DNA from: Gordonia hankookensis
GTDB lineage: Bacteria > Actinomycetota > Actinomycetes > Mycobacteriales > Mycobacteriaceae
Assembly: GCF_014673215.1 (NCBI RefSeq)
Contig: NZ_JACWMS010000001.1
Coordinates: 372,001 to 436,000, forward strand
Direction of reading: 5' to 3'
Length of the DNA: 64,000 nucleotides
Positions 50,358 through 60,231 of this stretch are shown one piece after another; position 1 is the first letter of the stretch, and each line of letters opens with the position of its first letter. The notes beneath the pieces are model-generated. The model was not told the origin of the DNA. It worked only from the letters and a program-made list of their open reading frames with translations, and did no database searches. The translations under genes and the position numbers were made by a program.

Positions 50358-50747
50358 ATGCCGCACCCGATCATGTTCGACGACGCCGATCCCGTCCTCG
50401 CTCGTGTACGGGAGATCGCGCTGGCATTGCCCGACACCACCGAAGTGATCGCCCACGGCCGCCCCACCTTCCGGTGCGGGAAGATGTTCGGCAACTACGG
50501 CGGCAGCGACAAGGGCAGCAAGGTACGACACGATCAGTCCATCCTGTTCATCCCCGACGAGGCGGAACGTCCGGCTCTCCTGGACGACCCGCGATTCTTC
50601 CTGCCCGCCTACCTGGGAGCGTACGGATGGCTCGGCCTGGTGCTCGAGGAGAAGTCCGACTGGGCTGAGGTCGGCGAACTCCTCGACGCCAGCTACCGAC
50701 AGATCGCACCCCGGCGATCCATCGCCAAATTGCCGGCGCCCGACTGA
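50358..50747 (+). CDS. MmcQ/YjbR-family protein
   Basis: The 129-residue protein fits the YjbR DNA-binding-like fold (ALPDTTEVIAHGRPTFRCGK; FIPDEAERPALLDDPRFFLP; YGWLGLVLE). Its biochemical role is unknown in any organism I can recall. TATCCT (50346-50351) is six bases before the ATG, so the message is probably leaderless. It is divergent from ligA and does not belong to the conserved mycobacterial order. Confidence 0.85.
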   Translation: MPHPIMFDDADPVLARVREIALALPDTTEVIAHGRPTFRCGKMFGNYGGSDKGSKVRHDQSILFIPDEAERPALLDDPRFFLPAYLGAYGWLGLVLEEKSDWAEVGELLDASYRQIAPRRSIAKLPAPD

Positions 50748-50879
50748 CCCCGGCGGTCGGGGCCGACACCAATCCGGCTGCGCCCCTTGTAGGTACGACA
50801 AATCCGACAAGTCGGCGAGTTGCCCACCGCGCGGTGACCGGGGTCTAGGCTGGGTTCGCAGTCGACCCGGGAGGTTCGG

Positions 50880-52169
50880 ATGTCCACGGCCGCAGCGTCA
50901 CCGCGCGAACGGCTCACCCCAGACCAGCGCAACTCGTTCGCCGCCGCCTATCTCGGGTGGGCGATGGATGCGTTCGACTACTTCCTGGTGGTGTTGATCT
51001 ACGCCGACATCGCCAAGGATTTCGACGTGCCGCTGGATCAGATGGCCTTGATCACCACGATGACCCTCATCATGCGGCCGGTCGGCGCGTTCATCTTCGG
51101 CCTGTGGGCGGACCGTAAGGGCCGCAAGATCCCACTGATGGCGAACGTCGTGTTCTACAGCTTCGTCGGTTTCCTCTGCGCGTTCGCACCCAACTTCTGG
51201 ATCCTGATGATCCTGCGAATGCTGTACGGCATCGGCATGGGTGGTGAGTGGGGCCTGGGTGCCGCACTGGCTATGGAGAAGATCCCCGTCTCACGTCGCG
51301 GCTTCTTCTCGGGCTTTCTGCAGAGCGGCTACTCGATGGGCTACCTGTGCGCCTCGCTCGCGTTCCTGCTGCTCAACACCTGGTGGGGACTCAGTTGGCG
51401 CTGGATGTTCGCCCTCTCGATCATCCCGGCCCTGATCAGCCTGCTCATCCGGGCCAAGGTCGAGGAGTCCGAGGCGTGGCGAGCCACCCGGGAGCGGGTG
51501 AAGCAGACCCAGACCTCGGTCCGCGACCTCCTGGCCAATCCGGTGATCTGGCGGCGATTCATCTTCCTGGTGCTGCTGATGACGGCGTTCAACTGGATGA
51601 GTCACGGCACCCAGGACATCTACCCGACCTTCCTGAAGGCGACCGAGCACGGCGGAGCGGAACTGGCAAAGAGCACGGCGACCTGGATCGCGGTGATCTA
51701 CAACGTCGGTGCGATCATCGGTGGCCTCATCGCCGGCGCACTCTCCGAACGCTTCGGCCGCAAGGTGCTCATCGTCGCGTGCGCCCTCCTCGCCCTGCCG
51801 ATCGTGCCCCTGTTCGCGTATTCCACCACCGCCGGCAGCCTGGCCCTCGGATCGTTCCTGATGCAGGTGATGGTCCAGGGCGCCTGGGGTGTGATCCCGG
51901 CCCACCTGACCGAACTGTCACCCGACGAGATCCGTGGGTTCTACCCCGGTGTGACATACCAGTTGGGCAACTGCCTGGCCGCATTCAATCTCCCCATCCA
52001 GGAGCGCCTCGCCGAAGGGCACGGCTATCCGTTCGCGCTGTCGGTGACGATCGTGCCGGTCCTGATCGTCGTGATCGTGCTGACGACGCTCGGCAGGGAA
52101 CGCAAGGGCGTGGTGTTCGGGACCACGCAGACGAGTGTGCAGTCCACCGTCGACGCGGAGTCCGGCTGA
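50880..52169 (+). CDS. MFS carboxylate/sialate-type transporter
   Basis: The 429-residue protein has 12 predicted helices and sugar-porter-like MFS motifs: [20 protein letters not shown] in helix 1, [10 protein letters not shown] in loop 2-3, [20 protein letters not shown] in helices 4-5 and SERFGRKV in loop 8-9. The helix 1 DxFD(Y/F) motif is typical of SHS/AAHS and NanT-type symporters for lactate, pyruvate, sialate or aromatic acids. GGGAGG lies five bases before the ATG. It appears to be an accessory insertion relative to mycobacteria. Confidence 0.87.
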   Translation: MSTAAASPRERLTPDQRNSFAAAYLGWAMDAFDYFLVVLIYADIAKDFDVPLDQMALITTMTLIMRPVGAFIFGLWADRKGRKIPLMANVVFYSFVGFLCAFAPNFWILMILRMLYGIGMGGEWGLGAALAMEKIPVSRRGFFSGFLQSGYSMGYLCASLAFLLLNTWWGLSWRWMFALSIIPALISLLIRAKVEESEAWRATRERVKQTQTSVRDLLANPVIWRRFIFLVLLMTAFNWMSHGTQDIYPTFLKATEHGGAELAKSTATWIAVIYNVGAIIGGLIAGALSERFGRKVLIVACALLALPIVPLFAYSTTAGSLALGSFLMQVMVQGAWGVIPAHLTELSPDEIRGFYPGVTYQLGNCLAAFNLPIQERLAEGHGYPFALSVTIVPVLIVVIVLTTLGRERKGVVFGTTQTSVQSTVDAESG

Positions 52170-52206
52170 CGCTCCTCCGGAGGGAGTCGGACTCCCCGAC
52201 CGGAAG

Positions 52207-53229
52207 CTACAGGGCCGTCGGATCGGCGGCCAGCAGTTCGCCTGCTGCCGCGCAGAGCCCCAGGGCAGCCTTCGCCCACGCCGGAGTGGCACCTGCCAGA
52301 CCGCACGTCGGACTGACCATGACGTTGTGCGACAGCACTTTCCGGTCAAGGCCGATTCGGTCGGTGAGCGCCGCGAGGCGCGTGGCGACGATCTCCGCAC
52401 GGAGTTCCCGATCACCACGGACGGCCGGGACGACACCTGCCACCAGCACGTCGCCACGGTCGATCACCGATCCGATGCCGTCGAGGTCCGTGGTGGTGGG
52501 CGAGGTGACGTCGAGCGACCATGCGACGCCCCGGAGTCGTTCGACCAGATCCCAACGCGGCGCCGCGCAACTGTGGATGATCGTAGGACGGCCGATCTGT
52601 TCGACCACCCCGTGCAGGGACTCGGCGACGTCTGCCACCGGCACCGCGGGAATGGTGTCGAAACGCGTCAGTGGCGTCACCGCACCATCGATGACCTGGC
52701 CGATCATCGGTTCGTCGAGTTGCACGATGACCTCGGCACCGAGCCGTCGGGTCACCTCGCCGACGAGTTCGCGCAGTCCCTCGGCCGTGGAGGCCACCAC
52801 GTCGTGCCATGCGCCGCGGTCGCGCAACACCTTGTGTCCGGCGCGGAGCTCCACCGACGCCGACAGGGTGAACGGGCCACATGCCTGGATCTTGAACTGT
52901 CTTCCGGTCCCGCGGAAACCCGCTCGGTCCCAGAGCTCCTCGACGACATCGAGGTCGGCACGCAGGAAGTCCCGGGAGCGTCGGGAGACCGCCGAGCCGC
53001 GAGCCGCGAGCCGGTAGCCCCACGTTCCCGCATCCATCGGCAGATCCACCAGGACCGCCGCCATGCGGCCGACCATGTCCGCACCGGCGCCCCGGTCCGG
53101 GAGTTCGGCGAGGTGGGCGAGGTCCAGTTCGCCGTTGACCACCGCAGCGGTCTCGCGCGGATCGGTCCCCGGCATCGAACCGATGCCGGTGCCGACACCG
53201 CCGCCGAGGACGCTATTCGGTTGGTTCAC
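52207..53229 (-). CDS. MetE C-terminal-domain-like (cobalamin-independent methionine synthase family) protein
   Basis: The 340-residue protein corresponds to the catalytic barrel of MetE alone. Zinc-ligand candidates are the His and Cys of IIHSCAAP and the Cys in [24 protein letters not shown] begins the domain and VQLDEPMIG carries a conserved substrate-site acid. Short MetE-like proteins use varied methyl donors. M. tuberculosis Rv3015c is the counterpart after ligA. Its GTG overlaps the mnmA stop by four bases, so it belongs to iscS-mnmA. Confidence 0.85.
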   Translation of the reverse strand: MNQPNSVLGGGVGTGIGSMPGTDPRETAAVVNGELDLAHLAELPDRGAGADMVGRMAAVLVDLPMDAGTWGYRLAARGSAVSRRSRDFLRADLDVVEELWDRAGFRGTGRQFKIQACGPFTLSASVELRAGHKVLRDRGAWHDVVASTAEGLRELVGEVTRRLGAEVIVQLDEPMIGQVIDGAVTPLTRFDTIPAVPVADVAESLHGVVEQIGRPTIIHSCAAPRWDLVERLRGVAWSLDVTSPTTTDLDGIGSVIDRGDVLVAGVVPAVRGDRELRAEIVATRLAALTDRIGLDRKVLSHNVMVSPTCGLAGATPAWAKAALGLCAAAGELLAADPTAL

Positions 53230-54371
53230 GCGTTACGACCGGACGCGACCGGGTCCGGTCGAACGCCCGAGGCCGGATCGGAATCGGTCGCCAGGATGCG
53301 CCCCGAGCCCAGCACCAGGTCGCCCTGCTCCGAGTCGGGCAGATAGAGGACCGCGGCCTGTCCCTTGGCGACGCCGGTCAGCGGTGTGCGCAGGGCGATC
53401 TCGATCACCGGTCGACCGTCGCGGACGGCGGGGGTCGCGACGACCGGGGCGAGGCCGCCGTGCGCACGGACCTGGACCATCGCCTCGAACGGCCCGTCGG
53501 GTGCGGTCCCGGCGGTCCAGACGGGGCGATGTGCGGTGATCGACCAGACGTCGAGACGGGCGGCCGAGCCGACGGTGACCGTCCCCGAGTCCGGGTCGAT
53601 CTCCGTCACGTAGCGGGGCCTGCCGTCGGAGGCAGGCGCCTCGATCCCCAGCCCCTTGCGCTGCCCGATGGTGAAGCCGTGGACGCCGTCGTGGTCGGCG
53701 AGCCGGTCGCCGGTGTCGGCGTCGACCACCGCCCCCGGCCGGATGCCGATGTTCGCGCCGAGGAATGCGCGGGTGTCACCGGTCGGGATGAAGCAGATGT
53801 CGTGCGAGTCGGGCTTCTCGGCGACCGCGAGGCCGCGCCGTGCGGCCTCGGCGCGGATCTCCCCCTTGGGGGTGTCACCCACCGGGAACATCGCCCGGGA
53901 CAGTTGGTCGGCGGTCAGCACCGCGAGCACGTAGGACTGGTCCTTGTCCTCGTCGACGGCACGGCGCAGCTCACCGTCGTCGAGTCGGGCGTAGTGACCG
54001 GTCGCGAGGGCATCGAACCCGAGCGCAGCCGCCTTCTGGGCGAGCGCGGAGAACTTGATCTTCTCGTTGCAGGTCAGACACGGATTCGGGGTCTCTCCCG
54101 CGGCGTAGGCGTCGACGAACTCATCGATGACGTCGTCCTTGAAGCGATCGGCGAAGTCCCACACATAGAAGGGAATCCCCAGAACGTCCGCGACTCGTCG
54201 GGCATCCGACGCGTCCTCTCGGGAGCAACAACCGCGTGAGCCGGTGCGCAACGCCCCGGGGGCGGTCGACAGCGCCAGATGTACCCCGACGACGTCGTGT
54301 CCGGCGTCCACCGCACGGGCGGCGGCCACCGACGAGTCGACGCCGCCACTCATCGCTGCCAGTACTCGCAT
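53226..54371 (-). CDS. mnmA: tRNA-specific 2-thiouridylase MnmA
   Basis: MnmA thiolates U34 of tRNA-Lys, -Glu and -Gln using sulfur from a cysteine desulfurase. The 381-residue protein has the PP-loop [15 protein letters not shown], the first catalytic Cys in [12 protein letters not shown] and the second in [11 protein letters not shown], and the C-terminal beta-barrel. Its ATG overlaps the desulfurase stop (TGATG), consistent with direct sulfur handover. Confidence 0.96.
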   Translation of the reverse strand: MRVLAAMSGGVDSSVAAARAVDAGHDVVGVHLALSTAPGALRTGSRGCCSREDASDARRVADVLGIPFYVWDFADRFKDDVIDEFVDAYAAGETPNPCLTCNEKIKFSALAQKAAALGFDALATGHYARLDDGELRRAVDEDKDQSYVLAVLTADQLSRAMFPVGDTPKGEIRAEAARRGLAVAEKPDSHDICFIPTGDTRAFLGANIGIRPGAVVDADTGDRLADHDGVHGFTIGQRKGLGIEAPASDGRPRYVTEIDPDSGTVTVGSAARLDVWSITAHRPVWTAGTAPDGPFEAMVQVRAHGGLAPVVATPAVRDGRPVIEIALRTPLTGVAKGQAAVLYLPDSEQGDLVLGSGRILATDSDPASGVRPDPVASGRNA

Positions 54372-55579
54372 CAGCGTCCCTTTCCTGTCGGTGACGAGAC
54401 CAGTCCCGCGGCCCGGGCGCGATCGACGACCTGGCCGATCACCTCGGCCACCGCGTCGACATCGGCTGCCGTCGAACTCGGCGCGAGAGAGAAACGCAGG
54501 GATCCGCGTGCCGTCGAGACGTCGAGTCCCATGGCCAGCAGGACGTGACTCGCCTGAGCCACCCCAGCGGTGCAGGCGGATCCCGTGGAACACTCGACGC
54601 CGTTGGCGTCGAGCAGCATCAAAAGCGAGTCGCCCTCGCATCCGTCGAAGGAGACGTGGACATTTCCGGGCAGTCGCCGCTCGTCGCGGGGCCCGTTGAC
54701 GGTCGTGTCACCTACGGCGAGCAGGGCGTCGAACAGCCGGTTGCGGAGCGCGACGACGTGCTCGGTGGCAGCAGGCATGTGCTCGACCGACAGTCGCAGC
54801 GCGGTCGCCATCCCGACGGCACCGGCCACGTCCTGGGTGCCCGACCGCACGTCGCGCTCATGTCCGCCGCCGTGCAACAGCGGTACACATTCGACGTCGC
54901 GGCGCAGAAGCAGCGCGCCGACTCCCTGCGGCCCACCGAATTTGTGCGCGGCCAGACTCAGCGCCGACAGTCCGCTCGACCCGAAATCGACCGGGATGTG
55001 GCCGACGGCCTGGATGGCGTCCGAGTGCACGGGGATTCCGAACTCGGCACCGACCGCTGCGATCTCGACGATCGGCTGGATCGTCCCGACCTCGTTGTTG
55101 GCCCACATGATCGAGATCAACGCGGTCTCGTCCGCGTGCGCCGCCAATTCGGCGCGCAGCCACGACGACGACACGAAGCCCTCGGCGTCGACCGGTGCGA
55201 TCACGAGTTCGGCGCCTGCCGCGTCGGCGAGCCAGGTCGCCGGATCGAGAACCGCGTGGTGCTCGACGGCCGACACGATGACCCTGCGCCGCTCCGGATT
55301 GTCCCGGCGGCGAGCCGCATAGATGCCCTTGACGGCGAGGTTGTCGGACTCGGTGCCGCCGCCGGTGAAGATCACCTCGGAGGGCCGTGCACCCACCGAC
55401 GAGGCGATGGACTCCCGCGCCTCTTCGAGTCTGCGACGAGCCCAGCGACCCGAACCGTGCAACGACGACGCGTTGCCCGGCTGCGCGAAGACAGCCGTCA
55501 TCGCCTCGACGGCGTCGGGAAGCATCGCTGTCGACGCAGCGTGGTCGAGGTAGACCGGGGCTCGAGAAGGCATGGACAT
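54371..55579 (-). CDS. iscS: Cysteine desulfurase, IscS/NifS type
   Basis: This PLP enzyme takes sulfur from cysteine and passes it on as persulfide. The 402-residue protein has [18 protein letters not shown], the cofactor lysine in [15 protein letters not shown] and the active cysteine in [20 protein letters not shown] (complement of 55589-55594) is nine bases before ATG 55579; ATG 55573 is an alternative. It heads the iscS-mnmA-metE-like operon, and no iscU/sufU is adjacent, so tRNA thiolation is the likely main role. Confidence 0.94.
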   Translation of the reverse strand: MSMPSRAPVYLDHAASTAMLPDAVEAMTAVFAQPGNASSLHGSGRWARRRLEEARESIASSVGARPSEVIFTGGGTESDNLAVKGIYAARRRDNPERRRVIVSAVEHHAVLDPATWLADAAGAELVIAPVDAEGFVSSSWLRAELAAHADETALISIMWANNEVGTIQPIVEIAAVGAEFGIPVHSDAIQAVGHIPVDFGSSGLSALSLAAHKFGGPQGVGALLLRRDVECVPLLHGGGHERDVRSGTQDVAGAVGMATALRLSVEHMPAATEHVVALRNRLFDALLAVGDTTVNGPRDERRLPGNVHVSFDGCEGDSLLMLLDANGVECSTGSACTAGVAQASHVLLAMGLDVSTARGSLRFSLAPSSTAADVDAVAEVIGQVVDRARAAGLVSSPTGKGR

Positions 55580-55672
55580 GTCGTTGCAAGGATAAACGCG
55601 CGAACACCGCCGACCAATTCCCGCGCATCGGACAACGGGGATCACACCGCGATGACCGGCGGTTCCGGTCGC

Positions 55673-56758
55673 TCAGCTGTCGAGCAGCAGCACCGGTTTG
55701 ATCGTGGCGCCGGTGAGCGAATCGGTCGCTGCGCGCTCGATCTCGGCGAACGGGTAGACGGTGATCAGGTCATCGAGGGGCAGCTGCCCGGCGGCGTACA
55801 GGTCCGCGAGCTCGGGGATGATCTCGTCCGGCACCACGTCGCCTTCGATGACGCCTCGGATCGCCAGCCCTTTGTACAGCACGGACATCACGTCGAACTC
55901 GAGGCTGCGACCGATCCCGACCAGCGCGATGTCGCCACGCGGCTCGGCGGCCGCAACGGCCGCGGCGAACACGTCCTGACGAGCGGTGGTGTCGATGGCG
56001 TGGTCCGTGCCACGCCCGTGCCGGGCGACCACCTCGGCGGCGAGGTCGTCGGTGGTGGCGGGATCGATGGTCGCGAACGCCCCGAATCTCTCGGCGATGG
56101 CCCGACGAGCGGCGATCGGGTCCACCGCCACCACCCGAGCGCCGGCACGAGCCGCGGCCAGCACCGAACACAAGCCGACACTGCCCGCGCCGTACACGGT
56201 GAGCGTCGCACCGGGCGCCGGCCGGAGAACCCTGGTCACCGTGCCGTAGCCGGTCTGCACGCCGCAGCCAAGCGGGGCCGCGATGACCGGCGGCAGGGTG
56301 TCCGGCACCGGAATCGTGTTGTCCTCGTGGGTGATCGCGTACGTGGCGAAGCTGGACTGACCGAAGAAGCCGCCGAAGACGGGTGCATCGTCACGGGTGA
56401 GCGTCGGGGTGCCGTCCGGCCGTCCGGCGGTGTTGAGGCCTGCGGTGCAGTACGCGGGGTGTCCTGCGCGGCATTGCGAACAGGTGCGGCAACTGCGGTA
56501 GGTCAGCGACACCGCCTGGCCGGGACGCACGCGCGTGACCCCTGGTCCGACGGCCTCGACCACCCCGGCGCCCTCATGGCCGAACACCTGCGGGCATCGT
56601 CGGGTCGACCAGGTCGCGCGCATCCCCAGATCGGTGTGGCAGATGCCGACCGCCCGAATCCGTACGAGCACCTCACCGACGCGCGGTGAATCGATCTCGA
56701 GCGGTGTCACCTCGAACGGGCCGCCGGGCACGGAGACCACGGCGGCGTCGATCCGCAC
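55673..56758 (-). CDS. Zinc alcohol dehydrogenase (aryl-alcohol-like)
   Basis: The 361-residue medium-chain dehydrogenase has catalytic-zinc ligands C40 (VGICHTDLG) and H61-E62 (GHEGAG), a structural zinc lobe C90, C93, C96, C104, and the Rossmann motif GAGSVGLCSVLAA. The family oxidises aryl or alkyl alcohols with NAD(P). It lies three bases after the DUF4334 gene; that pairing is common in actinobacteria that use alcohols or hydrocarbons. Confidence 0.9.
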   Translation of the reverse strand: MRIDAAVVSVPGGPFEVTPLEIDSPRVGEVLVRIRAVGICHTDLGMRATWSTRRCPQVFGHEGAGVVEAVGPGVTRVRPGQAVSLTYRSCRTCSQCRAGHPAYCTAGLNTAGRPDGTPTLTRDDAPVFGGFFGQSSFATYAITHEDNTIPVPDTLPPVIAAPLGCGVQTGYGTVTRVLRPAPGATLTVYGAGSVGLCSVLAAARAGARVVAVDPIAARRAIAERFGAFATIDPATTDDLAAEVVARHGRGTDHAIDTTARQDVFAAAVAAAEPRGDIALVGIGRSLEFDVMSVLYKGLAIRGVIEGDVVPDEIIPELADLYAAGQLPLDDLITVYPFAEIERAATDSLTGATIKPVLLLDS

Positions 56759-56761
56759 CCG

Positions 56762-57247
56762 TCAGACCCGTTCGAGCAGGAAATACAGGTGGCGACCGTC
56801 GACGACGGCGGCCTTGCCGTTCATGATGCCCATGACGGTGTTCTCGTCCACCTTCTTGAAATGGTCGATGACGGCCTGCCCGTCGTAGACCATCGACGCC
56901 GTGACCTCACCGCGGAACTCGACCGCCCACAAGCTTGCCTCGCCCTTGCCGAGTTCGGTGTTCGAGAACAGGTCGCCGTTCTCGTCTCGGCACATCAGCG
57001 GCTGGACGTCGGAACGCGACGTGAACGTCTTGCCGAACCAGCCTGCCTTGTCCAGCAGGCCGTTGACCGGATGTCCGGTGGTGAACTCGTCTCCCTTCCA
57101 CGCGCCGAACATCTCCTCGGGGCGCAGGGTTTCCAGAGCGGCCCACACTGCGTCGAGTTCGGCATCGTCGACGAGGCCGGTCACGGACCTGAGTTCGGTG
57201 AATCGTGCCCGGGCCTCGGCTCGGGACAGGGCCGGTGCGGAAGTCAT
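56762..57247 (-). CDS. GXWXG/DUF4334 protein
   Basis: The 161-residue protein has the GXWXG signature (MFGAWKGDEFTTGHP, residues 46-60) and the following DUF4334 domain (ASMVYDGQAVIDHFKKVDEN; GIMNGKAAV). The function is unknown; homologues are often next to alcohol dehydrogenases or terpene genes. It is the first gene of an operon with the downstream dehydrogenase; a palindrome lies upstream. Confidence 0.88.
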   Translation of the reverse strand: MTSAPALSRAEARARFTELRSVTGLVDDAELDAVWAALETLRPEEMFGAWKGDEFTTGHPVNGLLDKAGWFGKTFTSRSDVQPLMCRDENGDLFSNTELGKGEASLWAVEFRGEVTASMVYDGQAVIDHFKKVDENTVMGIMNGKAAVVDGRHLYFLLERV

Positions 57248-57306
57248 GACTCGAACGCCTCCTGGTGATGATCACGATGCCGGGCGGGCGCCCGGCGTAG
57301 AGATAC

Positions 57307-57325
57307 AACATATATGAGATATGTT
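57307..57325. promoter_or_regulatory. Palindromic operator upstream of DUF4334-ADH operon
   Basis: AACATAT (57307-57313), ATGAG, ATATGTT (57319-57325) is a perfect A/T-rich inverted repeat in an otherwise GC-rich region, 60 bases before the DUF4334 start. It is typical of a TetR- or LuxR-type operator, but no adjacent regulator is encoded. Confidence 0.6.
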
Positions 57326-57350
57326 CCAGGGCATCGGGCGGTGGCTGCGG

Positions 57351-58232
57351 TCAGGCCGTGACCAGGCGCTCGCAACGGGCGGCCAGGGTCCGACGATCGG
57401 TGTCGGGCAGCAGCGACTCGTGTACCCGGATGACGACCGTCAGGCCGCGCGCCCGCAGCACCCGACGCAGGGTGTCCACCGGGGTGTCGTCACCGATGAA
57501 ACTCGGGACGGAGGTGGGCGATCCGTCCATCGCGGTGAACATCAGTCGGATCGGTGTCACCGCGACACCGGCATCGATCGCGGCCTGGAAGAACGCCGGA
57601 CGGAATCGCCCGGCCTCTCGCCCACACCACGTGGTGCCCTCCGGGAACACCGCGACCGAACGGTCGCGGTGGAGTTCGTCGACCGCGCTGCGAATCGTCG
57701 TGGGGAGCTCACGCAGTGAGGCCCGCTCGACCGGGATGATGCCGAGGCGCCGTGCCAGACCCGAGATCACCGGCATCGTCGTCACGTCGGACTTGGCGAC
57801 GAAATGCGAAGGGCTGACCACTGCGACGGCCAGGATATCCAGGTAGGAGATGTGATTGGCGACGACCAGGCCTCTGGATGTACCGGCGAACGGACGCCGG
57901 TCGTCGATGCGGACGCAGACTCCGAGAGCGGCCAGCAGGTGTCTCGCCGCCCGGCTGAGGAACCGCCTGCGCAGCAGCCGCGGGGCGAGCGCCACCACCG
58001 GTCCGAACGCGGCGAGGAAACCGACGACCGCCACCAACCGGACCACCCGGACGATCATCACCAGGCGGTTCACGACCGCCGGTGCCTGGTCGCGACAGTG
58101 GTCGCCGCACCGACTCGCCGGGTACCACGCGTGGCGTGTGTCCGGTCGGGCCGGCGCGACGACCCGCGCAGTGCTCGGCGCGGGGGCCGATCGCGCCGGG
58201 GAAAGCCCCGGCGCGGTCAGCGCGGCCGTCAT
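57351..58232 (-). CDS. PlsC-type acyltransferase (OlsA-like)
   Basis: The 293-residue protein has a membrane helix at about 60-85 and the acyltransferase motifs NHISYLD (N126-D132) and FPEGT (196-200). PlsC enzymes acylate lysophosphatidate; in an OlsB pair, OlsA acylates lyso-ornithine lipid. ATG 58232 overlaps the stop of the upstream GNAT gene by four bases. The counterpart is Rv3026c. Confidence 0.9.
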   Translation of the reverse strand: MTAALTAPGLSPARSAPAPSTARVVAPARPDTRHAWYPASRCGDHCRDQAPAVVNRLVMIVRVVRLVAVVGFLAAFGPVVALAPRLLRRRFLSRAARHLLAALGVCVRIDDRRPFAGTSRGLVVANHISYLDILAVAVVSPSHFVAKSDVTTMPVISGLARRLGIIPVERASLRELPTTIRSAVDELHRDRSVAVFPEGTTWCGREAGRFRPAFFQAAIDAGVAVTPIRLMFTAMDGSPTSVPSFIGDDTPVDTLRRVLRARGLTVVIRVHESLLPDTDRRTLAARCERLVTA

Positions 58233-59050
58233 GCGCGCGCTCCCACCGCGAGCCGGTCGACGCACGACCGCATTCGTTCGAGATATCGGTCGTTCCCGTG
58301 TCGCCGGTCGAGCACGGTGACGAAATCCCCCACGTCGAAGGCCGCATCGTGCGCCGGTTCACCGCAGACGCGAGCACCGAGCCGCAGATAACCACGCATC
58401 AGTGCGGGCATCACCACCGCATCCGGTGGTCCGATGTCATCGAGGCGCCGCCCGTGGATGCTCACCGGCCGACGCGGATACACCTGCCAGGCGGCCTGAT
58501 GTCGATCCCGCAGGACGTCACGAACACCGCGCAGCGAGCTCGCTCGCGGACCCGGCCCGCTCAGCGGCACCGACACACAACCCATCAGGTAGCGAAGACC
58601 GGATTCGTCGAGGTGCCGCAGGAGTGCCGCCCACATCAGCGCGGTGGTGGTGCCCTGGCGATGACCGGGGGCCACCACGGCGCGACCCATCTCCACGGTG
58701 TCCGGGGCGATGCCGGCGAGTTCGTGGACGTCGAACTCAGTGCCGGTGTACCACCCGCCGGCGGCCACGGCGCGTGACGGCGACAGCAGCCGGGCCGACC
58801 CGATGATCCCGTCGTCGGCGTGGCGGACCACCAGATGCTCACAGAACTCGTCGAATCGGTCGCCGTCGCGGCCGGTGATCGGGTCACCGATGACGTCGGC
58901 GAAGCCTGGTTCCGCCCCGAACACCCGGCAGCGCAACTCCTGGATCTCTACGATGTCGGCGGCATCCTCGGTGAGACCCACGACCACCGGGCCGGCCATC
59001 AGGAGGGGACGGGCGACGCCGGTACGGGTCGGGCTGGGCGCGAGTGTCAT
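58229..59050 (-). CDS. GNAT acyltransferase, OlsB/hemolysin-like
   Basis: The 273-residue protein matches the OlsB-type acetyltransferase fold: ELRCRVFGAEPGFADVIGDP near residue 38, EFCEHLVVRHADDGIIGSAR, then VEMGRAVVAPGHRQGTTTAL as acyl-donor site. OlsB transfers a 3-hydroxyacyl group from ACP to ornithine. Coupled to a PlsC gene it forms an olsBA-like pair; whether this strain makes ornithine lipids or another N-acyl amino-acid lipid is unproven. Confidence 0.85.
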   Translation of the reverse strand: MTLAPSPTRTGVARPLLMAGPVVVGLTEDAADIVEIQELRCRVFGAEPGFADVIGDPITGRDGDRFDEFCEHLVVRHADDGIIGSARLLSPSRAVAAGGWYTGTEFDVHELAGIAPDTVEMGRAVVAPGHRQGTTTALMWAALLRHLDESGLRYLMGCVSVPLSGPGPRASSLRGVRDVLRDRHQAAWQVYPRRPVSIHGRRLDDIGPPDAVVMPALMRGYLRLGARVCGEPAHDAAFDVGDFVTVLDRRHGNDRYLERMRSCVDRLAVGARA

Positions 59051-59156
59051 GCCCTGATGACATCCACCACGGACGACGGGGCGCCAACGGCGGTGTGTCG
59101 TGTCGGTGCTGGGCCGGTGAACGTCGGCGACACCGGTTGAACACGGCCCGAAACGG

Positions 59157-59202
59157 CGATGGCCCCCCGGCGTGTCGACATGACACGGCCCGGGGGGCCA
59201 TC
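59157..59202. terminator. Terminator after etfA
   Basis: GATGGCCCCCCGG-CGTGTC pairs with GACACGGCCCGGGGGGCCATC around a five-base loop, with two bulged bases. It lies just beyond the etfA stop and also terminates nothing else obvious, since the OlsB gene starts 107 bases further left. Confidence 0.85.
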
Positions 59203-59217
59203 GCTGAAGTGATCAGG

Positions 59218-60174
59218 TCACTTGCGCTTCTTGACCTCTTCGGTCAGCTGCGGGGCGACGTTGAACAGGTCGCCCACGATGCCGTAATCGGCGATCTCGA
59301 AGATCGGCGCCTCTTCGTCCTTGTTGACGGCGATGATCGTCTTCGAGGTCTGCATGCCCGCGCGGTGCTGGATCGCACCGGAGATGCCGAGTGCGATGTA
59401 GAGCTGCGGCGACACGGTCTTGCCGGTCTGACCGACCTGGAACTGGCCCGGGTAGTAGCCGGAGTCCACCGCGGCGCGCGAGGCACCGACGGCAGCGCCG
59501 AGCGAGTCGGCGAGTTCCTCGACCACGGAGAACTTGTCCGCGCTGCCGACGCCACGTCCACCGGACACGACGATCGACGCCTCGGTCAGTTCCGGACGGT
59601 CGCCGCCGACGTTGGGCTCGACCTTGGTGATCTTCACGACGCCCTCGGCCTGGGCCGGGACCTCGACGTCGACGCGCTCACCTGCGCCGGCCTGCGGGGC
59701 CGCCTCGACACCACCCGGACGCACCGAGAAGACCGGGGTGTCGCCCTTGGCCTTGGCGTCGACGGTGAACGCACCGCCGAAGATGGAGTGGATACCCACG
59801 CCACCCTCCTGCACGTCGATCACGTCGGCGAGCACGCCCGAACCCAGGCGCACGCCCAGACGACCGGCGATCTCCTTGCCGTCGGCGGTGGCCGCGACCA
59901 GGATGCCCGCCGGAGACGCCTGCTCGGCGATCGAGGCCAGGACATCGACCTGCGGGGTGACCAGGTAGCCCGCGGCGTCGTCGGACTCGGCGACGTAGAC
60001 CTTCTCCGCACCGGCCTCCTTGAGGCCGTCGATGACACCGTCGGCCGATCCCGGCTTGCCCACGACGACCGCCGCGGGGGTGCCGAGGGCACGCGCAGCG
60101 GTGATCAGCTCGCTGGTGACCTTCTTGAGGGCGCCTTCGGCGTCCTGCTCCACGAGCACTAGTACTTCAGCCAT
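59218..60174 (-). CDS. etfA: Electron transfer flavoprotein alpha subunit
   Basis: EtfA binds FAD and, with EtfB, carries electrons from acyl-CoA dehydrogenases to the respiratory chain. The 318-residue protein shows the FAD signature [22 protein letters not shown] and [10 protein letters not shown] near the C-terminus. It follows etfB after 57 bases. The positional homologue is fixB (Rv3028c). Confidence 0.96.
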   Translation of the reverse strand: MAEVLVLVEQDAEGALKKVTSELITAARALGTPAAVVVGKPGSADGVIDGLKEAGAEKVYVAESDDAAGYLVTPQVDVLASIAEQASPAGILVAATADGKEIAGRLGVRLGSGVLADVIDVQEGGVGIHSIFGGAFTVDAKAKGDTPVFSVRPGGVEAAPQAGAGERVDVEVPAQAEGVVKITKVEPNVGGDRPELTEASIVVSGGRGVGSADKFSVVEELADSLGAAVGASRAAVDSGYYPGQFQVGQTGKTVSPQLYIALGISGAIQHRAGMQTSKTIIAVNKDEEAPIFEIADYGIVGDLFNVAPQLTEEVKKRK

Positions 60175-60231
60175 GTTCTTATCTCCCTGAATGTCTCTTT
60201 TATCGCCAGTTGCTCTGAGTGACCGTCCGGA

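Noticed and set aside
52170..52206. Terminator candidate between the second MFS gene and the MetE-like gene
   Set aside because: Only a weak, short stem with mismatches (TCCGGAGGGAGTCGGACTCC area); not strong enough to list.
54545..56689. 714-codon plus-strand frame
   Set aside because: It is antisense to iscS and the alcohol dehydrogenase, both with intact catalytic motifs; long antisense frames are expected at this GC content.
59044..60162. 372-codon plus-strand frame over etfA
   Set aside because: Antisense shadow of EtfA, whose FAD motif is clear.
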